Positions 46,081 to 58,253 of a stretch of 64,000 nucleotides of DNA are shown in pieces (the first letter of the stretch is position 1; each line of letters begins with the position of its first letter). The DNA is from Lepidonotus clava. Taxonomy: Eukaryota > Annelida > Polychaeta > Phyllodocida > Polynoidae. A program made the position numbers and the translations under genes. The DNA lies in contig OW387133.1 of the NCBI GenBank assembly GCA_936440205.1, forward strand, positions 64,418,374-64,482,373. Reading direction: 5' to 3'. The notes below the pieces were generated by a model. That model saw only the letters and a list, made by a program, of their open reading frames with translations, did no database searches and was not told the DNA's origin.

Positions 46081-46439
46081 CCGCTTACTTCCACTTACAT
46101 TTTCTCTTCAACCTTTGGTGCTACGTACTTATATCATATCAATAAATCTAACTTCAACCCTTACTCCCGCTTTGCTTGTCACCTCTACTCAACTTCAATT
46201 AATCGTAGCCTATTGTCATGCGACGCCAATATACCAGGGATCGCCCAACTCCCTCTAAGTCAACCCCTCTATACTACACCGCCTGTATATATCCTTCAGA
46301 CGGGTACCAACACATCCCCCCGCTATAAAGTAATTAGTATTTTCTATCACTTCCAGATCGGTAATTTTTCAACCGTAATTACTTATACCTTTCAATCACT
46401 AATTATCCACACCTTTATTCTCCAACCATAATTCGGTAG

Positions 46440-47969
46440 TACAATGCCACCAAGTCGCCACACTTCCGTTCTGACCAGAACAAAGTCCGGTAGCCTGGCG
46501 CGAAAGGAGAGTCCCACACGGTACTCCAACCCCAGGTCGCCGTGGTCGTAGGCGGGCAGCCAGACCGGTAGCCCCGGTCCCTCCCCCTCCGGCACTTCCC
46601 GTCCAGGACCAGGAGCCGCTCCTACCCCCAGAGGACGGCCCTCATCAACCCCAGCTGGCTGTCCCACCACCCGCGCTCCACCCGGATATTGGCCCTCTGA
46701 ACCGGGACCAAATCCAACAGGACCCTCTAAATCAGGCAGACCCGCCTCCGCCACCCCACCATCAGGCGGTACCCATGGCCCAGTTGCCACAACATCAGGC
46801 AGTCCCGCAGTTGCCCCAGCATCAGCCGGGACCACCTACGCCCCAATGGGGCCCGGGGGCACCAGGGAACCAGGCCCAGCATCAGCCGGCTCCAGCCCCA
46901 TTCCCGGCACCACCAGCTCGGCCACCCGCGGCCGCCGCCGTAGCTGCACCCGCAGGAGTGGACACCCAACAGATGATCGTTCCCGCGGTGGTCCAGGGTA
47001 TACAGCTAGGGGTTGGAGATATCATCAAGGAGGCAATGCGCGGAATAAGGGAAGAGATTAGGTCAACCATGACGCCCACGGCCCCGGGGTCAATGGGGGT
47101 TGCCCGGGGTCCATGCCCAGTCCAGTCTACGGTTCCGCCAGGAGAAGTCCCTAGGCCGAGTACGAGTAGCCAAGTGCCCAACACGACCGCTCCACGGGCA
47201 CCACTACAACCGGAGGTGCAACCCACTCCGGCAACGGCAAGTCCTTCGGTGCCTGCCCTCCAACCCGCAGCCCCGCAACCATCGACGTCGACGCCCATAT
47301 CAGCCCCATCCGCCGAGGAACTACTCCCACCGTTGCCGGGTAAGTCATCACACAACATAAGCTCCACCTGTGACCCCCTTGATACATCGGTGCCCCAGAA
47401 GGTGCGTGACAAGATATGGGCGAGGGAGTTTATCGATCTCTCCATTCTCCTTGTGACGAACCAACAACATGGTGCCCAAGCACAAGAAAGAGATCACCAC
47501 CATCACCCGCTGGCAGAAGGCCTTCCGCCGGTACGCCACTGTGTATCTCCGAAAATTCCCTCAGGAGCAGCCGGGCGTCCTGAAACATCTAGACTTCGTG
47601 TCCGAACTAGCCGGTGACGGACACGACTGGCACGACTACGACCAGGAGTTTCGAAGGCGCCACGCCAACGGCACGGAACAGTTCGGCAATGTTAACCTAG
47701 GCCTCTACATCACGGCAAGTAAACATTCATTTCGAGACTCAGACCAAAGCAAGGACCGTGACAGAGACACCCGGGGGAACTCCCGTAGGACCTCCCATCC
47801 CAGCGGGTATTGCTTCACCTACCACGACGGCCGGCGCTGCAGGGGTTGCGATTTCAAGCACGCCTGCTACAAGTGCGGAGGAGACCACCCGGCCGGCAGG
47901 TACAGCCGCAAGGGGAAGAAGCCCCAAGACCGCCAGGCCCAGCGAGGGGGAGCCAATAACTCCAGTTAG
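46440..47969 (+). CDS. gag-like region of the retroelement
   Basis: The first half is very rich in Pro, Ala and Gln; the second half holds basic stretches and a knuckle-like CFTYHDGRRCRGCDFKHAC / CYKCGGDH cluster typical of nucleic-acid-binding Gag proteins. The exact start and the frame usage at the junction with the RT frame are not resolved. Treated only as a part of the element. Confidence 0.6.
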
Positions 47970-49539
47970 AGTGGCTCCTCTCCGTAAATACCTCTCAGGT
48001 TACGACCCAGCAACATCGGCGTACCTGATAGAGGGCTTTACTCGGGGCTTCCATCTGGAATCGGAAGGCTTTCAGGGCAGCAAGCTCGACTCCGAGAACC
48101 CCCGCATGCCCCCCCACCTACAAGCTGAACTAAGGAGGAAACTGGACAAGGAGATTGCACTTGGTCGTATCGTAGGCCCCTTCAACACACCTCCACTCGA
48201 GGGATTCAGGGTGTCCCCCATAAAGGTGACGGAGAAGAAGCAACCGGGCCAATATCGCTTCATCCATAACCTGTCCTACCCGTACGATGAGGACTCCGTC
48301 AACTCGTCAATACCACGCGACAAGGTCTCAGTCCAGTACAGCACCATAGACGAAGCCATCTCCCACATAAAGTTGCTTGGATCAGGAGCCTTCTTGGCCA
48401 AGACGGACATCAAGTCAGCGTTCCGCATCATTCCCATCCATCCTTCTCAGCACCATCTTCTCGGGATGAAATGGGACGGGCAGTTCTATTACGACCGGAC
48501 CCTGCCAATGGGTTGCTCCACCTCCTGCAGCATTTTCGAAACATTTTCAACCTCGATCCAATGGGTAGCCAACGCAAAACTGGGCATTCCGCACATGGTG
48601 CATGTCCTGGACGATTTCCTAATCGTAGCCCCATCAGAATCAATAGCCCAATCTCAACCACGCCGATTCCTTTCATTCTGCGAGGAATGCGGAATACCTA
48701 TCGCCCCCGAGAAGACCGAAGGCCCCGCCACCTCGTTAGTGTTCCTTGGCATCCATCTGGACGTCCCAAATTCCCTGGCATCCTTGCCCGAGGACAAACT
48801 GCAGGCTTGCAGGGAAAAGCTGCGTGCCGCAATATCCAAGAAGTCCATCAACCTGCGGGATCTCCAGTCTCTCCTCGGGCACCTCAATTTTGCGTGCAGG
48901 GTCGTCGTCCCGGGAAGGGCATTTCTCAGGCGAGCATATGCCATGACCCACAAGGCCAAGGAGCATTACCACCACCTGAAGATCTCAAAGGGGGCAAGAC
49001 AAGATTTCACGACATGGTACGAATTCCTGGAAAGGTACAATGGAAGGACCTTCTTTCTCCTAGACTCTGTCCACACGGAGCGGGCAATTTGCCTGTTCAC
49101 AGACTCCTCAGGCCGCCTCGGCTTCGGGGCCATCTGGGGGAACGACTGGTTCCACGGTACCTGGCCAGTCGAATGGGAGGCCATGGACATCACATTCCTG
49201 GAGCTGTACCCGATCGTCTTGTCAGCGCACTTATGGGGCACCAGGTTCTCAAATTCTACAGTTGAATTCCATACCGACAACATGGCCCTCGTTTCCATAC
49301 TAAACACCTCATCTTCCAAAAAACCTCATATAATGTCCTTAGTTCGGAATCTTGTATCGCTGATGTTACAGTACAACTTCGTTTTCTTCGCTGTTCACGT
49401 CCCTGGAGTACAAAATACCCTGGCTGATGCTCTGTCTCGTCAACAGATTGGGAAATTCAAGGTGCTCCACCCCACGGCCAACATCCGGCCAACAGCCATC
49501 CCCCCACCCCTGCTGCCCGGACACTTATGGATCAAGTGA
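47758..49539 (+). CDS. reverse transcriptase-RNase H of the retroelement
   Basis: Similarity starts at about 48000. RT landmarks: YRFIHNLSYP, AFLAKTDIKSAFRIIPIHP, LPMGCSTSCSIFETFS and VLDDFLIVAP (a VLDD catalytic box in place of YxDD). RNase H follows: CLFTDSSGRLGFGAIW, ELYPIVLSAHLWG, FHTDNMALVSILN and NTLADALSRQ. The SVN/VQYSTIDEAISHI region is typical of the DIRS branch rather than Ty3/gypsy. It overlaps the recombinase frame by 13 bases. It copies the element RNA into DNA. Confidence 0.9.
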   Translation: MTETPGGTPVGPPIPAGIASPTTTAGAAGVAISSTPATSAEETTRPAGTAARGRSPKTARPSEGEPITPVRVAPLRKYLSGYDPATSAYLIEGFTRGFHLESEGFQGSKLDSENPRMPPHLQAELRRKLDKEIALGRIVGPFNTPPLEGFRVSPIKVTEKKQPGQYRFIHNLSYPYDEDSVNSSIPRDKVSVQYSTIDEAISHIKLLGSGAFLAKTDIKSAFRIIPIHPSQHHLLGMKWDGQFYYDRTLPMGCSTSCSIFETFSTSIQWVANAKLGIPHMVHVLDDFLIVAPSESIAQSQPRRFLSFCEECGIPIAPEKTEGPATSLVFLGIHLDVPNSLASLPEDKLQACREKLRAAISKKSINLRDLQSLLGHLNFACRVVVPGRAFLRRAYAMTHKAKEHYHHLKISKGARQDFTTWYEFLERYNGRTFFLLDSVHTERAICLFTDSSGRLGFGAIWGNDWFHGTWPVEWEAMDITFLELYPIVLSAHLWGTRFSNSTVEFHTDNMALVSILNTSSSKKPHIMSLVRNLVSLMLQYNFVFFAVHVPGVQNTLADALSRQQIGKFKVLHPTANIRPTAIPPPLLPGHLWIK

Positions 49540-50411
49540 AGTTAATCCTGAAGCACTCCATGGCCAAGTCCACATGGGATCAGTATTCTAGGACTTGGGG
49601 GGCTTACGAACTTTTCTCATCCTCTTCACTCGGAAGCCCCCCGAAGCTCCCCATTACAGTCCCCCACGCCCTGCTCTTTATAGCGTCCCTCAATTCAAAA
49701 GCTCTGGCTCCAAGTACCATCCGCTCATCATGCTCAGCTATCTCCTACCTACACAAAATGAGACACCTGCCTGACCCGATGGAAGCATTTGTCGTTAAGA
49801 AGCTCCTCCAAGGAATCTCCAACAACCACCAGACCATGGATATCCGGCTGCCAGTCACACGAGGGGTCCTACACCGCATGGTCACAGCAATCCGTCTCAT
49901 GGGACTTTCCCCCTACAAAACGACAATGCTTCCGTCATTCTACTTGGTCTTGTTCCACGGATTCCTCCGGATTGGAGAGGCCACAACCACCACCGAACGG
50001 CCTGAACCAATACAATACTCCGACGTTACACTCACATCCAACTCCTTATCGATTATCATTCGGGATTTTAAACACTCCAATGTACCCCACCGCATAGACA
50101 TCCAGTCCGAAGGTGAGGGTATGACATGCCCCGTTGGGGCCCTCCGCCGTTTCTTGGTGGCCCACGGAACCCATCCAGGCCCCCTCTTCCTGACCCACGG
50201 GGGAATCCCCTACACAACACAAGCGGCGAGGGCAGACCTTCACTCCGTCCTTGTTTTCTGCGGTTTGGACACAGGGCGATACAAGTCTCATAGCTTCCGG
50301 ATAGGAGCAGCATCCGACGCCGCCTCGAGGGGCTTCTCAGACGCTCAGATCCGCCTGATGGGCCGATGGCACTCAGATGCATTCCGCAAGTACATCCGTC
50401 TTCCCTATTAG
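49527..50411 (+). CDS. tyrosine recombinase of the retroelement
   Basis: 294 residues. An N-terminal SAM-like part (STWDQYSRTWGAYELF) precedes the catalytic part. FHGFLRIGEAT carries the first Arg, HSFRIGAASDAASRG the His-x-x-Arg pair, and GRWHSDAFRKYIRL the Trp and the nucleophile Tyr. DIRS and Ngaro elements integrate circular DNA copies with such an enzyme instead of an integrase, so no target duplication is expected. Confidence 0.9.
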   Translation: MDQVKLILKHSMAKSTWDQYSRTWGAYELFSSSSLGSPPKLPITVPHALLFIASLNSKALAPSTIRSSCSAISYLHKMRHLPDPMEAFVVKKLLQGISNNHQTMDIRLPVTRGVLHRMVTAIRLMGLSPYKTTMLPSFYLVLFHGFLRIGEATTTTERPEPIQYSDVTLTSNSLSIIIRDFKHSNVPHRIDIQSEGEGMTCPVGALRRFLVAHGTHPGPLFLTHGGIPYTTQAARADLHSVLVFCGLDTGRYKSHSFRIGAASDAASRGFSDAQIRLMGRWHSDAFRKYIRLPY

Positions 50412-50489
50412 GTGGCTCCACCTCAGTTTTCACAACTTCGGTTAGTGCCCTTTGTCGCCACAACTTAGTCCTTATGAATACATTCTCCA

Positions 50490-51045
50490 GGCTTGGGGTC
50501 AGTGTGGGCTGCCCAAGCCATCACCTCAACCAGAAATCCGTCCGTCATATTTGGGGTCAGTGGGGGCTGCCCAATTCATCATGGCTGTCGTAGCTCTACT
50601 TATCCCGTTGAGGTCACTGAGGACTACCCAAAAAACTGAGGTGAAGGATCAGCAAGTGCGGATACCTAATCGGGGCTAATCTTCCATCAGCGTTAACGTT
50701 ACCAACAGGTCAGGGTCAGTGTTGGGCTGCCCGACCAAACCATCATGGCATACCGACACCAACGGCAGATCAGCGGGGGGCTGCCTGTGGGGCCAGAGTA
50801 AACACCAACATCGATTCGGGGTCAGTGTTGGGCTGCCCGCAATCATTCCAATTCACCAGAACTGCAACCCGGGGTCAGTGGGGGCTGCCCGGGGTCGCTT
50901 CTACCTATTCCGGCTCGGGGTCAGTGGGGACTGCCCATAAGCAATTCCATTCAACGCGACCGTGACCTGGGGTCAGTGGCAGGCTACCCAGTAGTCGCTT
51001 CTACTCATTTCATTCCTCCCGGGGTCAGAGGGGTCTGCCCGGGAC
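50490..51045. repeat. array of about ten GGGGTCAGTGGGGGCTGCCC motifs
   Basis: Copies near 50496, 50553, 50708, 50818, 50871, 50916, 50971 and 51019, plus degenerate ones, spaced roughly 45-60 bp with unrelated spacers. They follow the recombinase stop and precede the probable 3' end. Confidence 0.85.
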
Positions 51046-51239
51046 GGTGGATTCTCCACCCCTTTAACTAGCTTCCTTTATTCCAAACGATTCTACTTTA
51101 ACATATTCGGCAGTCCTATCCCTTTTATATATTCATTTATACCTTTTCCTTATGAAATACCATATACATATTCCTACCAGCCCTTCATCAAGGGCCGACG
51201 GGTTATAAATAAAATTAACCTATTCAACTAAACCTGAGT

Positions 51240-53154
51240 CCGAGTTCTCTATGCATAAATGCATTACTTTTCGTTTAAATAGAGGTACAATGAAAATTAA
51301 TTGTATACACTTGTTGTTAAAGGACCAGTAAGGTAATGTGCAATTAATTGCTTGCAAATATAGGAACATTGTTTTCCGCTCTGTGAATAAGTAACATTTG
51401 TTGAGGAAATCGGCAAGAGTAAGCAGCAATTCAATAGAAGGTTTGAGCAAATTTTGCCTACACAGTCCATAGTCATCTATTACTCTATATATTATCATGG
51501 AGGGAGTAGACGATAGGGGCTAACTTCGCGATTTATGGGCGGCTATATTATTTTACATTATAATGGACGTAATGATCTCCTATAGAGAGGATAAAAGGCT
51601 CTGGGAATTTCATGCGACAATCTGTTGGTATATAAAAGGTTTATTAGCATGAAGATCCACACCTTAGGTTTATTCTTACCATAGTGGTAAGCAGTTAAGG
51701 GTACACAAGCGATTTCACTCGAAACATATTCACTGCTGGCATCAGTTTAATTTTATGATACGCCTTTCCATAAGAATACGGTTTTGATTTTCAGTGGTGT
51801 GTGCAAGTTAAAATGTTATTGGCTGTCATATGCAAGAGAAAGCCGCAGGCCAAGACTGATGAATTAAAAAGGTAGAGGGACCTGTAGTCAGTGGGCAAGG
51901 TGCAATCAGATGTCACTTCCACCTGCATCTATTTCTGACCCTTTTCAACTTGTATGCTGGCTAGTTGGAGAGGGACTATCAGCTAGTAGTTCATGCTTCC
52001 AATAAGCTTTTCATTGTTTTCCTTTTGTATCGTCCTGATATCATAGCAAAACTTTAAGATAATAGACCTTTCCGTCTAAGAGTATAATGAATTCAGTCGC
52101 AATAATTTATGTGACTGCACGTAGTTACGTTTGAAAAGGACGGTAAAATCTTTTAACCTACAGCCATGAGGTAAATATTGATATATTTCCGATGTTCCTA
52201 AGCTTAAGGTTCTTTGATTTTTGGGAGTCCCTTGTTATGCTTATATGATACTAAAGTTATTGATGGGGACTCCCTCAATCAGTCATGTTTAAGAGGATGG
52301 ATTAAGCTTCGTTCATAACCCAACCAAGGATATGACGTTCCAATAACATTGCTCAACATTCTTGATTGATTCTTGTTACGTTACACTGTTAAGAAAATCC
52401 CCCGTTAGATGGCGGACATTATAGAAATTAAATTCCTGCAAAATAGTTGGCCCTGTTTCAGAATTCATGCAAGATACTTCAGGAGAACTTCTAATCCCCC
52501 TCCCTCCCCCATGTTGCAGTAGGCTACTTAAATAAAGAATTTAAAAGGATTAAGTGTCTTGAAAAAAAGATGGAGAGCGTTTCTAGGCGTTTTGGTCGAG
52601 CCTGCTCCTTGCTTTTTTGACTAAATTAAAATCATTTGGTTAGGAAGCCTGCCACAACGATAAATGATGTCCTACCCTTGATTGACAGTGATTACATACT
52701 TGTGATAGTCTGGTGAACTATGGGGTTTTGCTTTTGAGTTATGTGTGAGGAGTATTTAAGTTCCATTCTCTTAATTTGTTATTTCGTTATCTTAGCCAGT
52801 CCAAGTCGCAGTCCTTCTCCCCATGAACATCAAGGGTTGACAAGAATGATGTTTTTTTTGTTCGACCCCAATATTGCAGCCAGGGTAACAGGGGTTGTTT
52901 TCGAGATGAGGAATAGAGACAAAGCAAAATTAAAACAATTTGTCAAACACAATCTTACTTTGATTTTCTGGCATGTCAAGCGATGTTTGAAAATAGTTTA
53001 TCATCGGCCTAATAGGTGAAGTCCGTCACAGAACTAATTACTCAAAAAGGATAACTTAGACAATTACCATCCATCGACATAATGCTTTTTTAAAATTGGA
53101 CACACAGGTTCATGTTTTTCTTAAAGCCAAATACTCGTTTACTCAATTACCTAC
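51240..53154. other. intergenic or intronic, nothing recognised
   Basis: AT-rich, no domain-bearing frame. It may be intron of the host gene that owns the LDLa exon. Confidence 0.35.
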
Positions 53155-53283
53155 CACATGTTTTCTCGTCTTCATCTTCCCAGCAGTCTGAACGGAAGTT
53201 GCATCGTAGTTCTTGAGAAATGCACTTATTTTCGCCCAAACACCGGAAATCACTCAGGTGGGGACACGCTACTGCACTGGCTT
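53155..53283 (-). CDS. LDL-receptor class A domain exon of a host gene (partial)
   Basis: The exon lies between an acceptor (TTCAACAG) and a donor (G|GTAGGT). It is 129 bp, both ends in phase 1, which is the usual form of LDLa exons. All six cysteines are present (CPHLSDFRC, ENKC, ELRC, SDC, KTC). So is the acidic calcium cage NFRSDCWEDEDE. LDLa modules bind ligands or calcium in secreted or membrane proteins. Other exons of the gene were not recognised in this window, so its identity is open. Confidence 0.75.
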
Positions 53284-54600
53284 CTGTTGAATAGAATAGA
53301 AACAAAAACATTTTAGCTAGCACAAACCGAAGAACATTGAATGACAATTTCCCAATTAGGAAAATAATTGTTCACACTCTCTATAGTAGTATGCGAGTAG
53401 ACCTGAAATTTCCTGTAATATGGTGCTTATCAAGTGAATGTGTCTAGATCTACCTTTAAATGTTACCGATTGCTAGCTAGATTACCATATGGTATACACT
53501 TGTATTTCAAGTTAAAGATTTGTCTGGAAGGCTATTCTCTAGAGTAGCTTCATCATGGAATGGTCGTCACAGGTGTGAATGGAGATATGGTTAGGTCCGT
53601 GGTATATGTACGCTGAAAACCCGCTGTAGGCCTACAGTCCTACACTCGTTACATACTTGTCAGTTTGAGTCGGACGAGTTTGTTTAACTGCACATGGGAG
53701 AGACAATTAAGTAATATACATCTGAAAAGTTTTGGCCAGAAACTAGCTGTTGATGCCTGCTGACAACTGCAAGAATGGCGAACCGGCTTTATACGCGACG
53801 TTGTGTAGGCGACGTCGTTTATACATGCAACCAAAATTGAATAATCTATAAAGTGAATAAGAGAAGCAATCAACGCGACAACGTCATGCATATATTGTTA
53901 AATGAATCTGAGCGAACAGACGTATGTGACGTCGGTTTTATTTTTAGCAATGTGTACATGACGTCGCGTATATTTGACAAGTATCAAAGTATGTAATCGT
54001 AAATTGTCGCGTATACAGTGCATGGTATGAAAACAGCGCGACCTACTACACATTCCCATTTACATATGCTACTGACATGTCGTGCATATAGCCTAACAGA
54101 ATCAATCCATACGACAATGTATCAGCTGTGTATAGCAGAATAATTTTATAATTATAATACTGCTAATGTAACGCACACAATGTAAGCGACATTGTGTGTA
54201 CAGGATATGCAACGACGTGGCCTGAAATATGTTTCCATGTCTATACACTATACTTAGACCATTTTACAAAAGCTTATCAATGTATTAGTCAATTCACGTG
54301 ATATTATCGAGTATAGAGGGGAGCCTATCGGGGCGACATCGCGTATAGGGCAGGGATGTAAGTTGGGGACAGTGAAAAAATCGGAAATAGCATTAAGAAA
54401 ATCTTAATGTATCCTAAAATGTTGTGAAACGTGTTCTAAATATCAAACTTTGAAACTGATTTTCTGGGATGATTGAGAGAAAAAATCAGAAATTCGACAA
54501 AAACGGAAAACTTACATTAGGGGAGCTGACTTTGGCAGGCTACGACAATATTGGTCTAACTGGAGTATAATCGAACTGGCTATATATATATATATATATA
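53284..54600. other. non-coding, TA microsatellite at end
   Basis: No supported gene. Repeated CGACGT/GTCGCG words at 53790-54060 are suggestive but irregular. A (TA)n run lies at 54579-54606. Confidence 0.35.
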
Positions 54601-54609
54601 TATATATAA

Positions 54610-57560
54610 TCCTAGAACCAGCATTAGTGGCTCTTTATGAAAAAAACAGGTATTAGGGGCACATATCTAGAATCTTTCAGGGTTGCTTGGCAACAATACA
54701 TATATGTCCCATATTGGAATGAAATGTTTAAATTAAAGGCTAGAACAGATCTTATCGATATAAACATTGTACTATGAATACCAAAAGATATAGGTTTTTC
54801 TGTGTGCCCCTAATATTTTTCTAATGATTAAACCAGCATTAGAGGCACACGGAAATGTGTGCCTCTAATGCTGGTATTTTTCATATACCAACATTAGAGG
54901 CACACACACATTTTGTCATAAATAACCATACTTAGGACACATTTGAATAAAAAATATTTTTCAAAAGACTCCTTTCGCTATGATTATAATTTTTTATGTG
55001 TATATGTGTATAAAAAAACCAGCATTAGAGGCAGACCATATATGTGTATAAAAAACCAGCATTAGAGGCACACCATACATATGTGTATTAAAACCAGCAT
55101 TAGAGGCACACCATTACATGTGTATAAAGAAAACAGCATTAGAGGCACACCATACATGTGTGTATAAAAAACTAGCATTAGAGGCACGACATATATATGT
55201 GTATAAAAAACCAGCATTAGAGGCACTATATATATTTGTATAAAAAACCAGCATTAGAGGCACACCATATGTATGTGTATAAAAAACCAGCATTAGAGGC
55301 ACACCATATGTATGTGCATAAAAAACCAGCATTAGAGGCACACCATATATATGTGTATAAAAAACCAGCATTAGAGGCACACCATATATATGTGTACAAA
55401 AAAACCAGCATTAGAGGCACACCATATATATGTGTATAAAAAACCAGCATTAGAGGCACACCATTATGTGTATATAAAAAACCAGCATTAGAGGCACACA
55501 TTATGTGTATATAAAAAACCAGCATAAGAGGCACACCATATATGTATAAAAAAAACAGCATTAGAGGCACACCATATATATGTGTATAAAAAACCAGCAT
55601 TAGAGGCACACCATATATATGTGTATAAAAAAACAGCATTAGAGGCACACCATATATATGTGTACAAAAAACCAGCATTAGAGGCACACCATATATATGT
55701 GTATAAAAAAACAGCATTAGAGGCACACCATATATATGTGTACAAAAAACCAGCATTAGAGGCACACCATATATATGTGTATAAAAAACCAGCATTAGAG
55801 GCACACCATTATATGTATATAAAAAACCAGCATTAGAGGCACACATTATGTATATATAAAAAACCAGCATTAGAGGCACACCATATATGTATAAAAAAAA
55901 ACAGCATTAGAGGCACACCATATATATGTGTATAAAAAACCAGCATTAGAGGCACACCATATATATATATATGTGTACAAAAAAACAGCATTAGAGGCAC
56001 ACCATATATATGTGTATAAAAAACCAGCATTAGAGGCACACCATTATTTGTATATGAAAAACCAGCATTAGAGGCACACCATATATGTGTATAAAAAAAA
56101 CCAGCATTAGAGGCACATCATTTGTTTGTAAAAAACACATCATTAGAGGCACATTTTATATATGTGTATAAAAAAACAGCATTAAAGGCACACCATATAT
56201 GTGTATAAAAAACCAGCATTAGAGGCACATCATACATATGTGTATAAAAAACCCGCATTAGAGGCACACCATATATTTGTGTATAAAAACGCAGCATTAG
56301 AGGCACACCATAATATATTTATGTATAAAAAAGCAGCATTAGAGGCACACCATATATTTGTGTGTAAAAAACCAGCATTAGAAGCACTATATATATTTGT
56401 ATAAAAAACCAGCATTAGAGGCACACCATATGTATGTGTATAAAAAACCAGCATTAGAGGCACACCATATATGTGTATAAAAAACCAGCATTAGAGGCAC
56501 AGCATTTGTGTGTAAAAAACACATAATTAGAGTCACACCATATATATGTGTACAAAAAACCAGCATTAGAGGCACACCATATATATGTGTATAAAAAACC
56601 AGCATTAGAGGCACACCATATGTGTATAAAAAACCAGCATTTAGAGGCACACCATATATATGTGTATAAAAAACCAGCATTAGAGGCACACCATATATTT
56701 GTGTATAAAAAACCAGCATTAGAGGCACACCATATATGTGTATAAAAAAACAGCATTAGAGGCACACATTATGTGCATATAAAAAACCCGCATTAGAGGC
56801 ACACCATATATGTGTATAAAAAAAACAGCATTAGAGGCACACCATTTGTGTGCAAAAAACACAGCATTAGAGGCACACCATATATATGTATATAAAAAAT
56901 CAGCATTAGAGGCACACCATTTGTGTGTAAAAAACACAGCATTAGAGGCACACCATTTGTGTATAAAAACAGTATTAGAGGCACACCATATATATGTGTA
57001 TAAAAAACCAGCATTAGAGGCACATCGTATATGTGTATAAAAAACATCATTAGAGGCACACCATATATGTATATTAAAAACAGTATTACAGACACACCAT
57101 ATATATGTGTGTAAAAAACCAGCATTAGAAGCACACCATATATTATGTTTATGAAAAAACCAGCATTAGAGGGACACCATATATATGTGTATAGAAAACC
57201 AGCATTACAGGCACACCATATATATGTGTATGAAAAACCAGCATTAGAAGCACACCATATATTATGTGTATGAAAAAACTGCATTAGAGGCACACCATAT
57301 ATTTATGCGTATAAAAAAGCAGCATTACAGGCACACCATATATATGTGTATAAAGAAACAGCGTTAGGGGCACACCATAGTATGTGCCACTAAAGGTGGA
57401 ATTTTTTAGAAGACGCACCACAATATGTGCCTCTAATGAAAATACCAGCATTAGTGGCACATCTAGATTGCGTGATTGATTACCACAATTAGGGAACATT
57501 TAAGTTAGAAATAATCCTTAAAAGATTCCTATTGCTATAAGTCCCATTAGAGGCACACCA
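54610..57560. repeat. satellite, about 60 copies of a 39-bp unit
   Basis: The core CCAGCATTAGAGGCACACCA is followed by a variable ATATATGTGTATAAAAAA spacer; unit length is 36-41 bp, mostly 39. Because 39 is 13 codons, long false frames (period PLMLVFYTHIYGV) run through it. Higher-order copies exist: the stretch at about 55440 recurs near 55785, and that at 55210 near 56378. The flanks at 54840-54980 and 57420-57540 share a related direct repeat (ATTTGAATAAAAAATA...CTCCTTTCGCTAT against ATTTAAGTTAGAAATA...TTCCTATTGCTAT) and inverted core motifs. Confidence 0.9.
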
Positions 57561-57714
57561 TTTGTGTGTAAAAAAACAATTCTTTGCCTTTGACTGACGG
57601 GCCGGTGTTAGTTTTGAACACTGTGTAGGTGTGATTAATCACCCCTTACACCTCCCTCTTTATCATTTTAGGTGCGACCAGTCATTTATTGTTCTCTGAG
57701 CATGACTCAACAAT

Positions 57715-57913
57715 CAGTGTCCGAAATTAAGGGTGTATGTTTTTGCAGCAGGGTGCATGCTTTTTAATAGTGTGCATCTGGCAGATGTACACATTTTTAT
57801 TTGAATAAATAGCCCTATATCACTGAGGGTGCAATAAAAGACTCCCTGCTGCACACATTTCAAAGCTATGCAACCGGCGAGTGCACATTTTTAAACCTTA
57901 ATTTTGGACACTG
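57715..57913. mobile_element. hAT-like MITE family B, copy 2
   Basis: CAGTGTCCGAAATTAAGGGT at the left is mirrored by AACCTTAATTTTGGACACTG at the right. GTGCAT/GTGCAC words fill the inside, as in 10792-11004. Confidence 0.8.
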
Positions 57914-58253
57914 GCCCATTTATAGGACCTTCTGGCTGCTAGTGAGGGTTTTTGTCGCCATTTGGGACCTCAAAAGTGTGGCCGCTGGCCACGTCTGAGG
58001 GGTGGCCACTGGTGAGGGGTAAATAAAAGGAGAAAAAGGTCTGTATCATGAATATCTGGCCACATAAGAGAGGTGACCATTGGTGAGAGGGGCCATATAA
58101 AGAAGGACCACTGTATGTGCTAAAGTCATGAACTAATTGTCTGTTTGTGGACTATCATTGTATACATGTAATTATTTGTGATGAATGGGTATTCATCAGG
58201 TGTCAAAGCAAGAATGTGAATGTAAATTGATGCGGTAGATCTTTAAGTATATT

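Larger units (their letters stand above)
45207..51235 (+). mobile_element. DIRS/Ngaro-type tyrosine-recombinase retroelement
   Basis: Parts in order: SGNH hydrolase frame (45207-45827); array of five small hairpins (45888-46080); gag-like region with a CCHC knuckle (about 46440-47969); RT and RNase H (47758-49539); tyrosine recombinase (49527-50411); array of about ten 20-base motifs (50490-51045); AATAAA near 51208. It looks whole, with overlapping frames as the family uses, and therefore probably young. I could not find split or inverted terminal repeats, so both outer limits are approximate. The block is GC-rich compared with both flanks. Confidence 0.8.

Noticed and set aside
48072-50463. 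Minus-strand and alternative-frame ORFs of 80-260 residues under the RT and recombinase
   Set aside because: Shadows of the GC-rich coding strand; the motif-bearing frames are the real ones.
55114-57499. Long minus- and plus-strand frames with 13-residue repeats (PLMLVFYTHIYGV, KKPALEAHHIYVY)
   Set aside because: They arise because the satellite unit is 39 bp; several frames are open on both strands and spacing slips between frames, so this is not a protein gene.
54610-57560. CRISPR-like spacing of a repeat
   Set aside because: The spacers are AT-rich variants of each other, not unique, and the genome is eukaryotic; it is a satellite.
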